The notes beneath the pieces were generated by a model. It had not been told where the DNA came from and ran no database searches. It worked only from the letters and a program-made list of their open reading frames with translations. Below, one piece after another: positions 35,501-47,500 of a stretch of 64,000 nt of DNA (position 1 is the stretch's first letter; the number at the start of each line of letters is the position of its first letter). Made by a program: the position numbers and the translations under genes. The stretch comes from Phoebastria nigripes (Eukaryota > Chordata > Aves > Procellariiformes > Diomedeidae). Location: contig JAYKAV010002031.1 of NCBI GenBank assembly GCA_035582835.1, positions 857,276-921,275 on the forward strand, in the 5' to 3' direction.

Positions 35501-38500
35501 ATTTCCACTTTCACCTCTTTAGCCTGTAGTATATTTACTTTGAATTCTTAGTCCTTAATAAAGTAATATTAAATGAAATCTCAAATGTTTGCAGATGATG
35601 CTTCTACATCTAGTACCCTTAAAATCAACTTTAGCTCTCAATTAAATAAACTCTCTCACTGATTAAGAATAGTTTAGGGAATCAGAAAGCCGTATGAGAT
35701 GAGCACCATCTGCATATACAATTTGTCTGCTTCACCACAGTCCAATCTGTCACAATCTGTGTGGTTTTAGAGTTTGACATGTGTTTGCAACTGGATTTAA
35801 TAGGCATATAGCTAATCACAGAGGATGGTCTTTCAGATTAGATGTATGCAGCCTCTATTTATAAAAATGTAGTTATCACTGAGTGGTGTCCTTACATACA
35901 TTGCAAAACATAAAGACCCTGAGCAAGCTTTAGCTAGGCAAAGTTAAGCATTGGAAGAAATTGGGGCTAGTCAGAGCTCAGCTGTGGAATTTGTCTTTTA
36001 AATTCCTGTTTTCTTCCTGTAAGAGCAAATGTTTAGTTTTTATGAGATATGCTGGGTTAGCTGCAGGCTTTATGTATGCGCAATGGTCCCTGGGAACGGA
36101 TTTTACAAGCCATACAGTTGCTTGCCATTAAATTTGATTTACGATTCAAATGACTTTTTGAGGCTGAGCTGCTTTCTGCAAGCTGAGTGTTAAAGTATGC
36201 CTCTGGAAAGCAGGGCTGGCTGTGCTCTGACCTCCTCTGGTCCAGAACTAATGAATATGTGTAAATAAGATAAGAAACAGTATGAATACATTCAGACTTC
36301 AAGGCTTTTCTTTCCCCGAAAGGCGTATCTTCTTACATAGTTCATACTGCTCAGCAGAGTGGAGTTATTTCTGTCAAAAGGGACTAATAGTAATTAAGAT
36401 GAGAGAACAGTGCTAACATTATTTGAGGTGATTTTTGTTTGTTTGGAGTGCATACAACTAGAAAGTGGAAAAAAAAAATCAGTGTTTGTAATAGCATCTA
36501 CAAAATGCTGACAGATTATTAGATTGCTATGATTCCCTTTTACTTTTGGGTTTCTAGCAAAGACAAGAATCTCTATGCCATTATTCTTTTAAAATAAACC
36601 TTATTATTAGTTCTGAAAATAAAACAAATTTATACCTATACAGAGGTAGAGATTAACTCGTGTTTAATACTTGTAAACCAAGATCGAGTTATCTGGCTTT
36701 TAAAGATATGCAAGATTTTTTTCAGATTTTTCATTCTTGTTCTTCGATAGCATAAAGAAGAGTACCTATCAGTTGTTCAGAGGGGAAAAATCAAAATATG
36801 TTTGCTGTAGTGGGGGGGGGTGGGTGGGTGGGTTTTTGTTAACTTCTCTAGGTTTTTTTAATGGCAAAAAATACATATGATTATTAAGCATGAAAATGAA
36901 AGCAAAATTTATTTAGTTTCATATTGATTTCCAGACACTAGAAAACTGGAAAAAAAATCAAAGAAATAAACTTTTAAGGGCAAACTTACCAACCAAGGTA
37001 TGCAATAAGAACACCCCTCCNAGCATGGTAGCAGCATTTTGGATGATCAGAGCAGCGTAAGAGTGTTCTGGTAAACCAAACACTTCATTTGCAATTTTTA
37101 TATTGGGTTTAAAAGGCTGAACTAGAGGGAACAGCATTATATCTAACTTAAAGAAGAACTGGGGCTTGATTTTTAAATATCTTTGTGTTTTGAAGACACT
37201 TGAGACACTCGACACCCATATCATCTGTGCGTAGTTGTTATCTATTGCTCGTTTTAAAATACTTCTGTCACATACGGTATTCAGTTACTTTTCAGTAGAT
37301 CTATATTTATAGAAAGTTCCCAGTGCCTACAAAATTCTTCCCGGAAGTTATCACTATTTTTCCTTTACCATTCTTCCTTTCTGTAAATAGCCCTCACTCC
37401 TTAAATGATTCTTCTCTATGTGGAGTATTTATGCTGCTTGGTGTAAATTCTCCCAGGGGCTTTTTGTTACATCAAGCCACTGCAGCAGAGGAGTGCAGCA
37501 GGGGACCTTCCAGTGCATCTGAACTGCAAACTCGGTACTGCTTAGCTCCTTTTCTTAGACTGCTAATGACAATGCTAATGAATTAATCCCTCAAATCATA
37601 TACCATTGGCACTATACGCAGAGTCTTCTGCCCTGAACTGTTACATTGCCTTCTGAGGGCTGGAATTCAGTGGTGTGGGGTTTTTTGGTTTTGTTTTTNT
37701 TTGTTTGTTTGTTTTGTTGGGGTTTTTTTTGTTAAACTTTAGATGAAAAAGGCTTTTCTGCAGGCCAGTCTCAATTAAATTTCCAAAAAGAAAAAAGATA
37801 CAAATTCTTTGATAAGATTCAGTTGTGGAGAAGCAGTAATTGCTTCTCTTGGAAGAACTGAAAGTTCATGGTGTTACTTTCCACAGATAACCTACAAANT
37901 GTTATGCTTCTGCTTCCATGCATCACCATGGCACCACCCATTTATTTTGTTAACATAAGCTCCATTATTTTATGAAAATCAAACTCAATGATAGGTGCAG
38001 TAACCTGTAAGTAGTAACCTGTCATTAATTTTAAAGATTTGTTACAGGAATTCAAACTGTCTTTAGGAGTATAAACAGCAAAGGAGTCAAGGGCAGAATG
38101 TAACTTTCACTTGTAATCTGAATTTTCTAAGGACATTTAATTTTCTTTAAGATATATGTATTCTTTTATTTCATTCTTTTAAGATGAAAGTATTTGTCCT
38201 CTATTATATATGTCTACAATGGGCAGTGTGCTCAAAAATGTCTTTTCTATTGCTTGCTCCCCTTCCAAGCTCTTTTTAGCCCGAACCCAGTGTCACCCAT
38301 TGCAGCACTCACCCAAGATTCTGTATAGTAATGTGTTTGATATAAAGCTCTGCTCTTTACCTTACCAGTCATAATTTAGCACTGCCAGTGAAAAAAGAGA
38401 AAGAGGTGGTTCAGTTTCAGGATGGCACCACAAAAATGAGTAGATGCCTTTCCCTTGTGTGGCGGATGATCAGGTCTTGAGACAGTGAGTAAGCGCTGCT

Positions 38501-41500
38501 GGCACTGCTATGCCCTGATCACATTAGCCGTCCACAAAAAAGACACGTGCACAGATACATAATTCACAGACACATAACACACAGAATTGCAGCAGTGAGA
38601 GAAAGAGAAGAAATGTAGACCCAGGAAATGTAGCTAATGAGAACAGATCTTTTAAAATATGGAAGCAGAGCATCATCTGAAAGACCTTGGCACAGAGAAG
38701 GACAAGAATAGGGTGTTGTAAAAATAAGACCAGCATGTGGCCTCAGATCCTATGATTTGCTGCTATTAAGATAAAAGTTGACAGCTGTGCTCAAATTTTA
38801 CCTCTCGAAGACCATCTCTGCTTAACGTTTGACCAAGCATATTCTAGGTTTACNAGAACACCTATTTATGTACTATTAGGTAGTTTTATAACTTTCAATA
38901 AAGAACTTTTACAGTATTTATAAAGAAGTTGTCTGTTAAGAAGGAATTTAATGATGGGAAGAAACAGTCCACTGATCTGAGATGCACTACTGTGATGGAA
39001 TTCTAAAGCTAGGCCACTTCCCACTCCTCCTTATGACTGGTATTTAAGCCTAAATTGACTAAAGTTGACTGCACAATCACGGGATACATAAGGAGTAAAA
39101 AGACACCAAATAGGAAACATATGGCTTCCTGAAAATACATAGAAGACTTTTTTTTTTTAAAGTGTTTCCAATGTACCCAGAGAAGCCACTCTTCTGCTTC
39201 AATACAAATAAGTTATTTAAAGAGCAGTTTTGTATCCCATATAGTAAAATAGCATCCTTGCAATCACTGCAGTTTAATACGTAAACGTAAAAATCTATAG
39301 TATGTACTTTGACAGTGATTAAGAAATATTAATATGTTTTATAAAAAGCTGTTTTTTCTTCAATGCTTTAAAATATAGGAATTGTTGCTACAATATTTTT
39401 AAGGGCGGGCTTTGGTAGCTGTCTTAGGGATGCTGGGCTAGGTGAACAGAACCCACCCACAGCCCTGAGTAAGGTGTCTAAATCTAGGAGGCGGGGATTT
39501 AAAATACACCTTTGCATTTCATTATCAGCTTTAGGTGCAATATGAAATGTTCTGATGTGGATCCTATTTGCATCAACTACGTGGGATGCCTGATACACCC
39601 CAAGAATTATGCAGGTTCTCTGGGCTGTAAAGGTAGATATGTAAAATGCAGAACTCATAAATTCAGCTGTAAAGTTTTATATTTTGTGCATGAAAGCATA
39701 AGGCCTCAGTTTGCCAGCGGAGAGGCAAGCTGGTGTGAGGAAAGGAGGTACACTATCCTAGTGCTATTGCCTAGAAAAATGGGGGTTAGATTCTGTAAAT
39801 TGTAATGCTTTTTTCTACAGACACCTTCCACAAGCCACAGAGAAGAGCTTCCTAAGTTACTGCAAAAGTATTCAGTGGAGCATAAATGCAGCACATCTTG
39901 AAGAATGGTGCTGTCCCTGTTGTTTAAATCTCCAGTAACTCGCATGACCTCATGATCCTTGTAACCGAGTCCTCATGCTCTGTACTGTCCACCAGAGCTG
40001 CAGGCAGCAACTTCTGGTTCAAAATCAGAAAAGAAACGGGGATGCAAGGACTTCAACTAACCTTGGCAGTTCAGTCCCCCCTAATATATGTCTCATCAGA
40101 AAGTAAATCCAAGTAACGTCTGTGAAAGGAGGAGCAAACAACTGTTTCTGTTATTCCAAAGAAAAAATGCAGATTGAGTCTACAGCAGTTTTTCTTGCCC
40201 ATTTCGCCGTGGTTTGCGTGGTGGGAAATAGAGCAGTAGGCTTTCTTTCACATGCCTTTACTACAGTGTACAATGGTGATTTCAAAAGAGAAAAATAATT
40301 CTTCAAGCTTACAAAATGATATAGAAGCACCAAAATACACTTGGTTTGAGCTTATTAAGGAAGCACTCTGTAACAGGCAAACTGTAGTACTTTGTTTCTA
40401 GAACTGATTTTTTTTTAAGCATTTAATGGGATAGTTTCCATGGCAACTTGAACTGAACAGATTGTTCATTGACTTAGTACATTTCTATTAAACATCTTTT
40501 CTCTGTAGTTAGGCCTGCCTCTCCAGCTCTTTCATCTCTTTGCATGTTTATGCATTATCTCTTTTTGCAGGTAACCTTAAACTAGATTGGATTCCACCTT
40601 TCTGTGCTCTTTAACAAAAACAAATGTTGAGAGAACAGAGTTTCACAATCATTCTCTGAGTTTCCTAGAGTCCATTTTCTTTCCTATCGCGTACTCCTGT
40701 TTTAATCGGTTTCCCTGTAGAACCAGAATCTGTAATTCAAATTGATGCCGTTGCCTATCAGTGAAAGAGAAATGGACACTGCAGAAATGTTCAGCATTAA
40801 AAGCCCAAATGGCTTCTCGATACTCTTAGTCATTTTACTAAGACCTGTAACGATTAATGCTGCACGGTATATATGAATAAAACTGCTGTTATACCAGAAG
40901 TTCCTTATGTTCTCAAGTAAAGAGAAAGCACATGATTAATATAGTACATTCTAGATCTGACCCCTTAAATAATTCAATCAATGTTTATCTAATTTTGAAA
41001 GGTAGCCTTAGAAGTCCCAATGAAAATTTCTCCTGCTAATGCAGATGTGCAGTTTGCTCTTTGTCGTATTGTAATGTCAACCCCTGGAGCACTGTGTCTG
41101 GAGGGTTAAATAAATTACTTGGATTGAATCTTCAATGTAGAGAAAATGGAGTCAAAACACAGTGACAACTGATATGAAACATAGTAAATGGAGGAAAATG
41201 GTCTTTGGTTTAATCCACAGAGCTTTAGTTAAATGAGGCTTTCAATTTGCTGTTGCCCATCACTTTTAGGACTATTTGTGTTCTGCTTCTGCATTGAAAA
41301 AACTTTCAAGGCCTTTTCATTATCTCTCTTGAATATTTAAGTTTCAAGCTATGATAACCAGTCAGGCCGGAAATGTTGTTATAGTCTTGGTAGCAATGGA
41401 GTCTGTTTTTCATCAGTTCACTTGAAGCTTTCCTCCTGCTCCGCTAAAGCCTAGATTTGTATGTGCTCTGGGTGGGAAATAACAGTGAGCTGTAAGAAGA

Positions 41501-44500
41501 ATTGTCACTACATGGCAACAACTTTTAATCAAGAGCTTGTTTCCTCTTGTTAAAATGAGAGTAAGTCTCTTTGAGGGCTTTTTTTCCTCCATTTCATTTT
41601 GGTTTTCCCTCTTGCTTTTCAAGTGAGCTGTCACATTTCCTAATTATAAAACATTCTGCACTTGCAGCAAAGATTGGGTTATGCAATTTTCTTAATTCAA
41701 TAGATTGCTTGTCACTGATGAACAGAAAACCTTTTATTATCTTTCAGTCTTTTTTACATCTACTTTTCCTAGGTCTTTGACACACTTGGCGGGGCAGGGG
41801 GGGAAGGCAATCTCTCCCTTGCATGTGCCGTTGCATTTACCTAATTGCATAAGTAAATGCAGTCTGACACTGGAAGGACATGGAAATGCCTCAGTTATGA
41901 ACTGGTAACTTCCTTTGAGGCACAAAAATGCGTTTCCATGTTTTGTAGATGTGAAATATATCCTGTTGTCCCCCCTGCCTCTCCCCAACCCCCACCCCCA
42001 ACTATTAGAAGAGGTTTTTTAAGGTTTTTACTTGAAGTTTACCTGATTTTCATGTTTTCATGTTTCCCAAATTTAAAGTTATCAATTCTATAAGCACTTG
42101 TTCAGGAGTGTATTCACTCTACAGTCATCTGACTGTATGTTTTAACTTTTTCTCTAATCAGTCTAAATATTCCTCAGACTAGCTAAGGTTGTCTTGAAAG
42201 CCTTGTTTTCACAAGAAAATAATTGGATGCTCTTTTCTTCTGGAACTCTTTGATAGGATTTGCTGATGCCAATTTTTCAATACTCCCTTTTGGCCTGAAT
42301 GCACTTGAAATAAGCCAAATGGTAGGTTTCTAATTAAAAATCCAATTCTTAAAGGTAAAACTTGTCTGATCTCTGGAAACAAGTGGCATTATATTGACAG
42401 CCTCTCTGGCAAAGTTGAGAAATCGAATGGCAAGTATAAATGAACACAGTAAGCAGTGAAAACCTGTATCACATTTGAGAGCATTCCAGCAGCAAAAGAC
42501 AATCCTTATTAAACCAGACGCTAGTCATGACAGCAAGTTATGCAAATTGAGAATATTCTATAAAGCACAGGTCCTCCCTCATTAGAAGCTATGCTGTTGC
42601 ACCCAAAAATGAGTGGCCCAAAACGTATTCCTGATGTCTTAATATGGGTGAAAATATCTGAAACTTATCNGTTTGTTGTGCTTTTATGTTTTTCAATCAC
42701 GTCATGAGTACTGTAATCATTACTCCAGAAAAGGCTATAGAGATTGCTACCACGTGAAACTTTGGCTGGTTCTTCTACAAGGCATTCTCAATGAGAGGTA
42801 CTGTCTGCTTTTATTTTTTTTTTTGAAGAATGTATTTTGGGCAGTCATTCTAAAAACCTAGATTATTCCTTCTGTAATACAGGATCTGACAGCTACAGAT
42901 CTGAGAAACAGAAAAATAGTTATTAGTGATTTGGAGAAAAAAAAAAGGTTGGTTGGTTGTGGGTTTTTTTTTGTTGGTTTGGTTTGGTTTTTTTTAAAAA
43001 GTGGGTATTTCCCTCCTGCCTTTCAATGCTGTAGGGACTTAGTGATCACAAGCATTCTAGTTCTTGAAGCATTCATGTATAGCCGGTAGAAAACAATCAG
43101 CTTGCTTTTAATTTAGTTACATTAATTTCATTGAACGTTCATTTATAAAATGTACAATACAAAGCTCAAGCTTTTTCTGAGTTGTTATTTTTAATTCAAT
43201 TTCCCCTGCATACTTCTCCAGAAAAGCCAGATCTTGGCCTGCGTTAGTGTTGCTTTGCATGTTTCAACAACAGTTACCAAGTGTTTCTCGAAGCACTTTG
43301 CCGTGTTTTGGAGCGCTCCTAGATGAGCTGGTGATTACATTGGTAGCTGGAACCACACCACTCATTTTCCTTGTTCCTGCCTGCCAGTAAAAGAGGTTGT
43401 TCTGGAAGAAGTAGTGTACATCTGAAGAACTCGGATACTTCTTTGTTGGCCTAGTTCACACCTGAGATTTTCCTGGCTGATTCCAAGAATGAGAAAATGC
43501 AAAGGTATCTGTGTACGTCCATTTCAGCTGTGCCAAGTGATACTCATCCCCAGCTGTGGCTTTGTCTTCAGTACATGTTGTGTACTGCTCTAACCCCCAA
43601 CTCTTCTTGTTCAGTGACTACCAAGATGTTCTGCTAAAATTCGGTCATTTTTAGCAGCTCAGCTGTGTAAGGTTGCTTAGAAACCAGCCTTCTTATCCCC
43701 CACATTCTCATGACAGATTTCCTATGCAATAACATCACTGCATGACACATTTGTATCCAGACACGTATTCCTTTTCCACTTGAGAGTCTCTGAGTTGTTG
43801 GTGCTTTGCGCAATTTGTAAACAGCGTGTGGTAAATCACTGGAGTATTAAATCACTGCCACAGTCAAAGTGAGCTCAAGTTTTGAATGCGAGCAGTTCCT
43901 TACTCCTGAATTTAATTATTGATCTTTTCTTCCCGAGAGTAATTTCTAATTTTGTTTTTCAGACTGGGTAGCTAGATGGTATTATGACTTTATGGTAATC
44001 TCCACTCCCTTCTTTGCTTCTGTATATAATACTTGCTTGCACCATTTCAAAATCTAGATGGTAAGGGCTTTTGGTTGCAATTGCTTTCTCCTTTGTATTT
44101 TCTTTATATTTGTATAAGGCGTCTCATATGAACTGGGTATAAAAATATTTATTAGTAATAGAAATATTTATATTTTTTAAAATGTCACTAATAAGTATCA
44201 AAGATATCAACTTGCAGTTGGAGAGTCATTGTCAGCCACTTCATATTTATATATCTCTCTTTGACTGAAGGGTTTTTAGCACTGTTTTTACTTCATTTGT
44301 CCTTCTCTGTTTGATAACAGTATTGCACTCTTGCCAGAATGGCAACGTGTTGGTCTGGCAAAATAATGAGAAAAGCTAACCGCCACATCTGGCAGAAAGA
44401 GTATTTGCTATTGACAAAGACAATAAGGTCCCATCATAGTCTTGTTGTTTAGTCTTACGTAAGAACCACATGCAACTTCATTCAAAACTACAGTCAGTGC

Positions 44501-47500
44501 TTTTATGGACTGTGCAATGTATCATCAGTGAACCATATAGTTTGAAATTATAAAGTAGTATAATTTTCATATATTTCTGTTAATTTTATTTTTTAACTAT
44601 AAAACTTGTGCTTATTATTTGAACAGCATTTCAAACATTATGAACTAAGAGTATNATTTCTTTAGTGTTCATACTCTGCCAAAAGAATGTATTTAGAATG
44701 TCATTAAAATGCAAAATTTAACATCAACATAATCCAAACATTATTTAAATATACATTCTGCTTTATAGGGCATAAAGGCCTAAACCCTGCAATAAAGAAG
44801 TAGTACAGTCAAGACAAAGATGATGAGAAACTTAAGAGAGTTTCCTGGGGTAGAGAATGTTTTAAGAAGGATTTATGAAAGAATGGGATTTAAAATGGGA
44901 TTTGGAGACAGAGGCAAGCTGTCTGCTTGAAAAAAGCCAAACTGAAATAACTGAGCCAAAAAGAACAGTAAAAGGATCATAAATTAACAGAAATTAATAG
45001 GGCTAGAACATATAACATGTTGCAGGTGAGGATAAAGTGTTGCACTGAATACTGTGAAAGAAAACCAATGAATGAACGGATGATGCTGAGTGAAAATTCC
45101 GTTTTGTTGGTCCTGATTTTGTCACTAGCTTTAAAATTTCACAAGAAAAGATATTTTTTGCGAATAATGAGGAAAGGGGTGAGAACATTTGCAACAGTTG
45201 AATGATAACAGAAATGCAAAATAACTTTCTTTGCCAAGCTGCTCACAAATCTAGAGAAGTGTTTGCGGTATTCATAAAGAAAATGCAAGCAGAGTCATGC
45301 AAAAGTGAAAGGCAGAAAGCAAAACATAAAAAACCACCACCCTTAAGTATGGCAGTGTGATAGGCAGATGGCTTTAAAAATATTTTTTTTAATTATATGT
45401 CATTCTTTTAATGCTTATCCACAGCACAGTAACAAGAATGATAATGCTTATCCTTAGCACAGTATCCAAACCACAGGAACCTCTGTGTTTCAGTTTGTGC
45501 CCATTGCCTCTTGTCCTGTCACTGGGCACCACTGAAAAGAGCCTGGCTCCGTCTTCTTTGCACCCTCCCTTCAGATTTCTGTACACACTGATGAGATCCC
45601 CCCTGAACCTTCTCTTTTCCAGGCTGAACACTCCCAGCTCTCCCAGCCTTTCCTCTTAGGAGAGATGGCCCAGTGCCTTAATCATCTTAGTGGCCCTTCG
45701 CTGGACTCTCTTAAGTAGCTCCGTATGTTGTACTGGTGAGCCCAGAACTGGACACAGTACTCTAGATGTGGCCTTACCAGTGCTGAGGTGAAGATTAGAG
45801 GGGAAAGATGTATACAACCTTTTTTCCCCTCTCTAGCCTTCTTTCTTCCTATGTACAAAGAAAATGCTATCAAAATTTAGTTCTTAGATGTGGATAGAAT
45901 GGGATCAGTAGAAAGGCTGGTTTCAATACACTGTAAGCATTTGTTGTTGTTTTATTCTTAAAAACACTTTTCTTTTTCAAGGGGAGAATGTTTGATTTGG
46001 TTTTAGTCACATTTCACGCTTTTTGTACCTTCATGCCTCTCTCTTGAAAAATGTTTTACTCCCTCTTCTTAAATATACAGTACTTACAGTGCATTCCAAC
46101 AATTCTATTTGCCACGTTTGCCAACATCTTAAAATTTGTGGAGGAAACTCAGCAATGTACAGTAATGGAAGATATGGCCTCTTAATACCACAATAATATT
46201 CACTCTTTTCTCATAACCAGAAAGCAATCTCTGTGTATCACGAATTTACTTACATTGCACTTAAAGCCCTTTGGCTTAGGTACCCTTAAAGTTCCACCAC
46301 CTTGTTCAGACAAATTGTATAGCACAGTATGTACATAAACTAGAAAACTGTCTAGAGAGAGGCCCTATATACATAAAATTACCTGGTCTTCAAAGTCAAA
46401 TTCTGTATAAACAGTGTCTCCAGAATCCATAATCAGACTGCAATGAAGTTCATTTGGCCCTAAAATAGGAAAGAAAATTAGACTTCAGAAATGGATTGGA
46501 AATTGTCACTTTATGTGATGGAACACTATAATATTTCCAATTGTCTGTATGTATGCAAAAACTGTGATCCGAGGAACCATTCAGATGTGCTAGAGTACCC
46601 GGGTGAATGGTATTCCATTAACAAAGCCTTCAAAGCATCCATAAAAGCTACCACAAATCTTAATAAGGAATGGTTATACTAAACGGTGAATTGTTTCAGC
46701 TAGATTGCAAATTTATTGGGCAGGGTGTTCTGCGTGCCATGACTTGCAATTGTAAAATTGCCACAGGGATCTTGGCTCAGGGGAGAATACAAACCATGTT
46801 TAGGAAAGAGAAAGGAAATACTGACTAATTGGTGATTAGCAGATAAGGATCCTGGAGCGATGCTGATGGGGGACCAAAGCAGCATGCTTCCAGCAGCAAC
46901 AGTCCCCATTCCTATCCTACGCCTTTCCAAGGCGACAGTGTGGCTCTGCCCCTTCTCCCTGTCATCTTCCTGTGGCAGGATCAGCAAGTTATGCAGCCTC
47001 TTGCACTTGGGATGACAAAATTCAGTTGCTGAGAAGCCTTGACCTGGCTGAGCTTTACAGTTGAGCTTCAGCTGAACTGCTGAAGGTACAGGATAACAGA
47101 AATTGGGCTTGGTATTTCAAGAAGTCATGTAGGGGGGTAGTCATTGCTAAACCAGAATGGGATGATAAACCACTAATCATCTTTCTATATAAACATAGGA
47201 GGGGTGTAGCATGGACATCATATTCTGGCATTATCACCCCATTCAGATTATTTTACTCCTGGGCAATGAGGAAGGAAAGAGTCTCCTGTGCCTTCCAGAT
47301 GGTGCAGCCCTGAACCAAATCCTGCACATATTCAACACACATTAAAATGTCAATAGGCAGGTGACTACAGGAGTATTTTTCACAGCATTATTAAAATGAG
47401 AATAGCAAAAATACTGTAATGACACATGGATCTAAAAATTGTAACCAGCCAGTAGCCACAGGTGAGTCCAATCACTATCTTCATGTGGGGAGCAACAGGT

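Larger units (their letters stand above)
31379..46382 (-). other. AK5: AK5 intron (15 kb)
   Basis: The largest complete intron in the window. It holds two G-run clusters (32564-32586 and 36812-36832), the 290-base assembly gap (34642-34931), GT-rich low-complexity islands (37675-37735, 42948-42995) and a CR1 fragment at 45.5-45.8 kb. Several chance open frames are present. A minus-strand open stretch near 36988-37114 has splice-like ends and is described in the findings. Confidence 0.85.

Noticed and set aside
45389..45873. Open frames of 63-82 codons near 45.4-45.9 kb
   Set aside because: They are remnants or shadows of the truncated CR1 ORF2, broken between frames.
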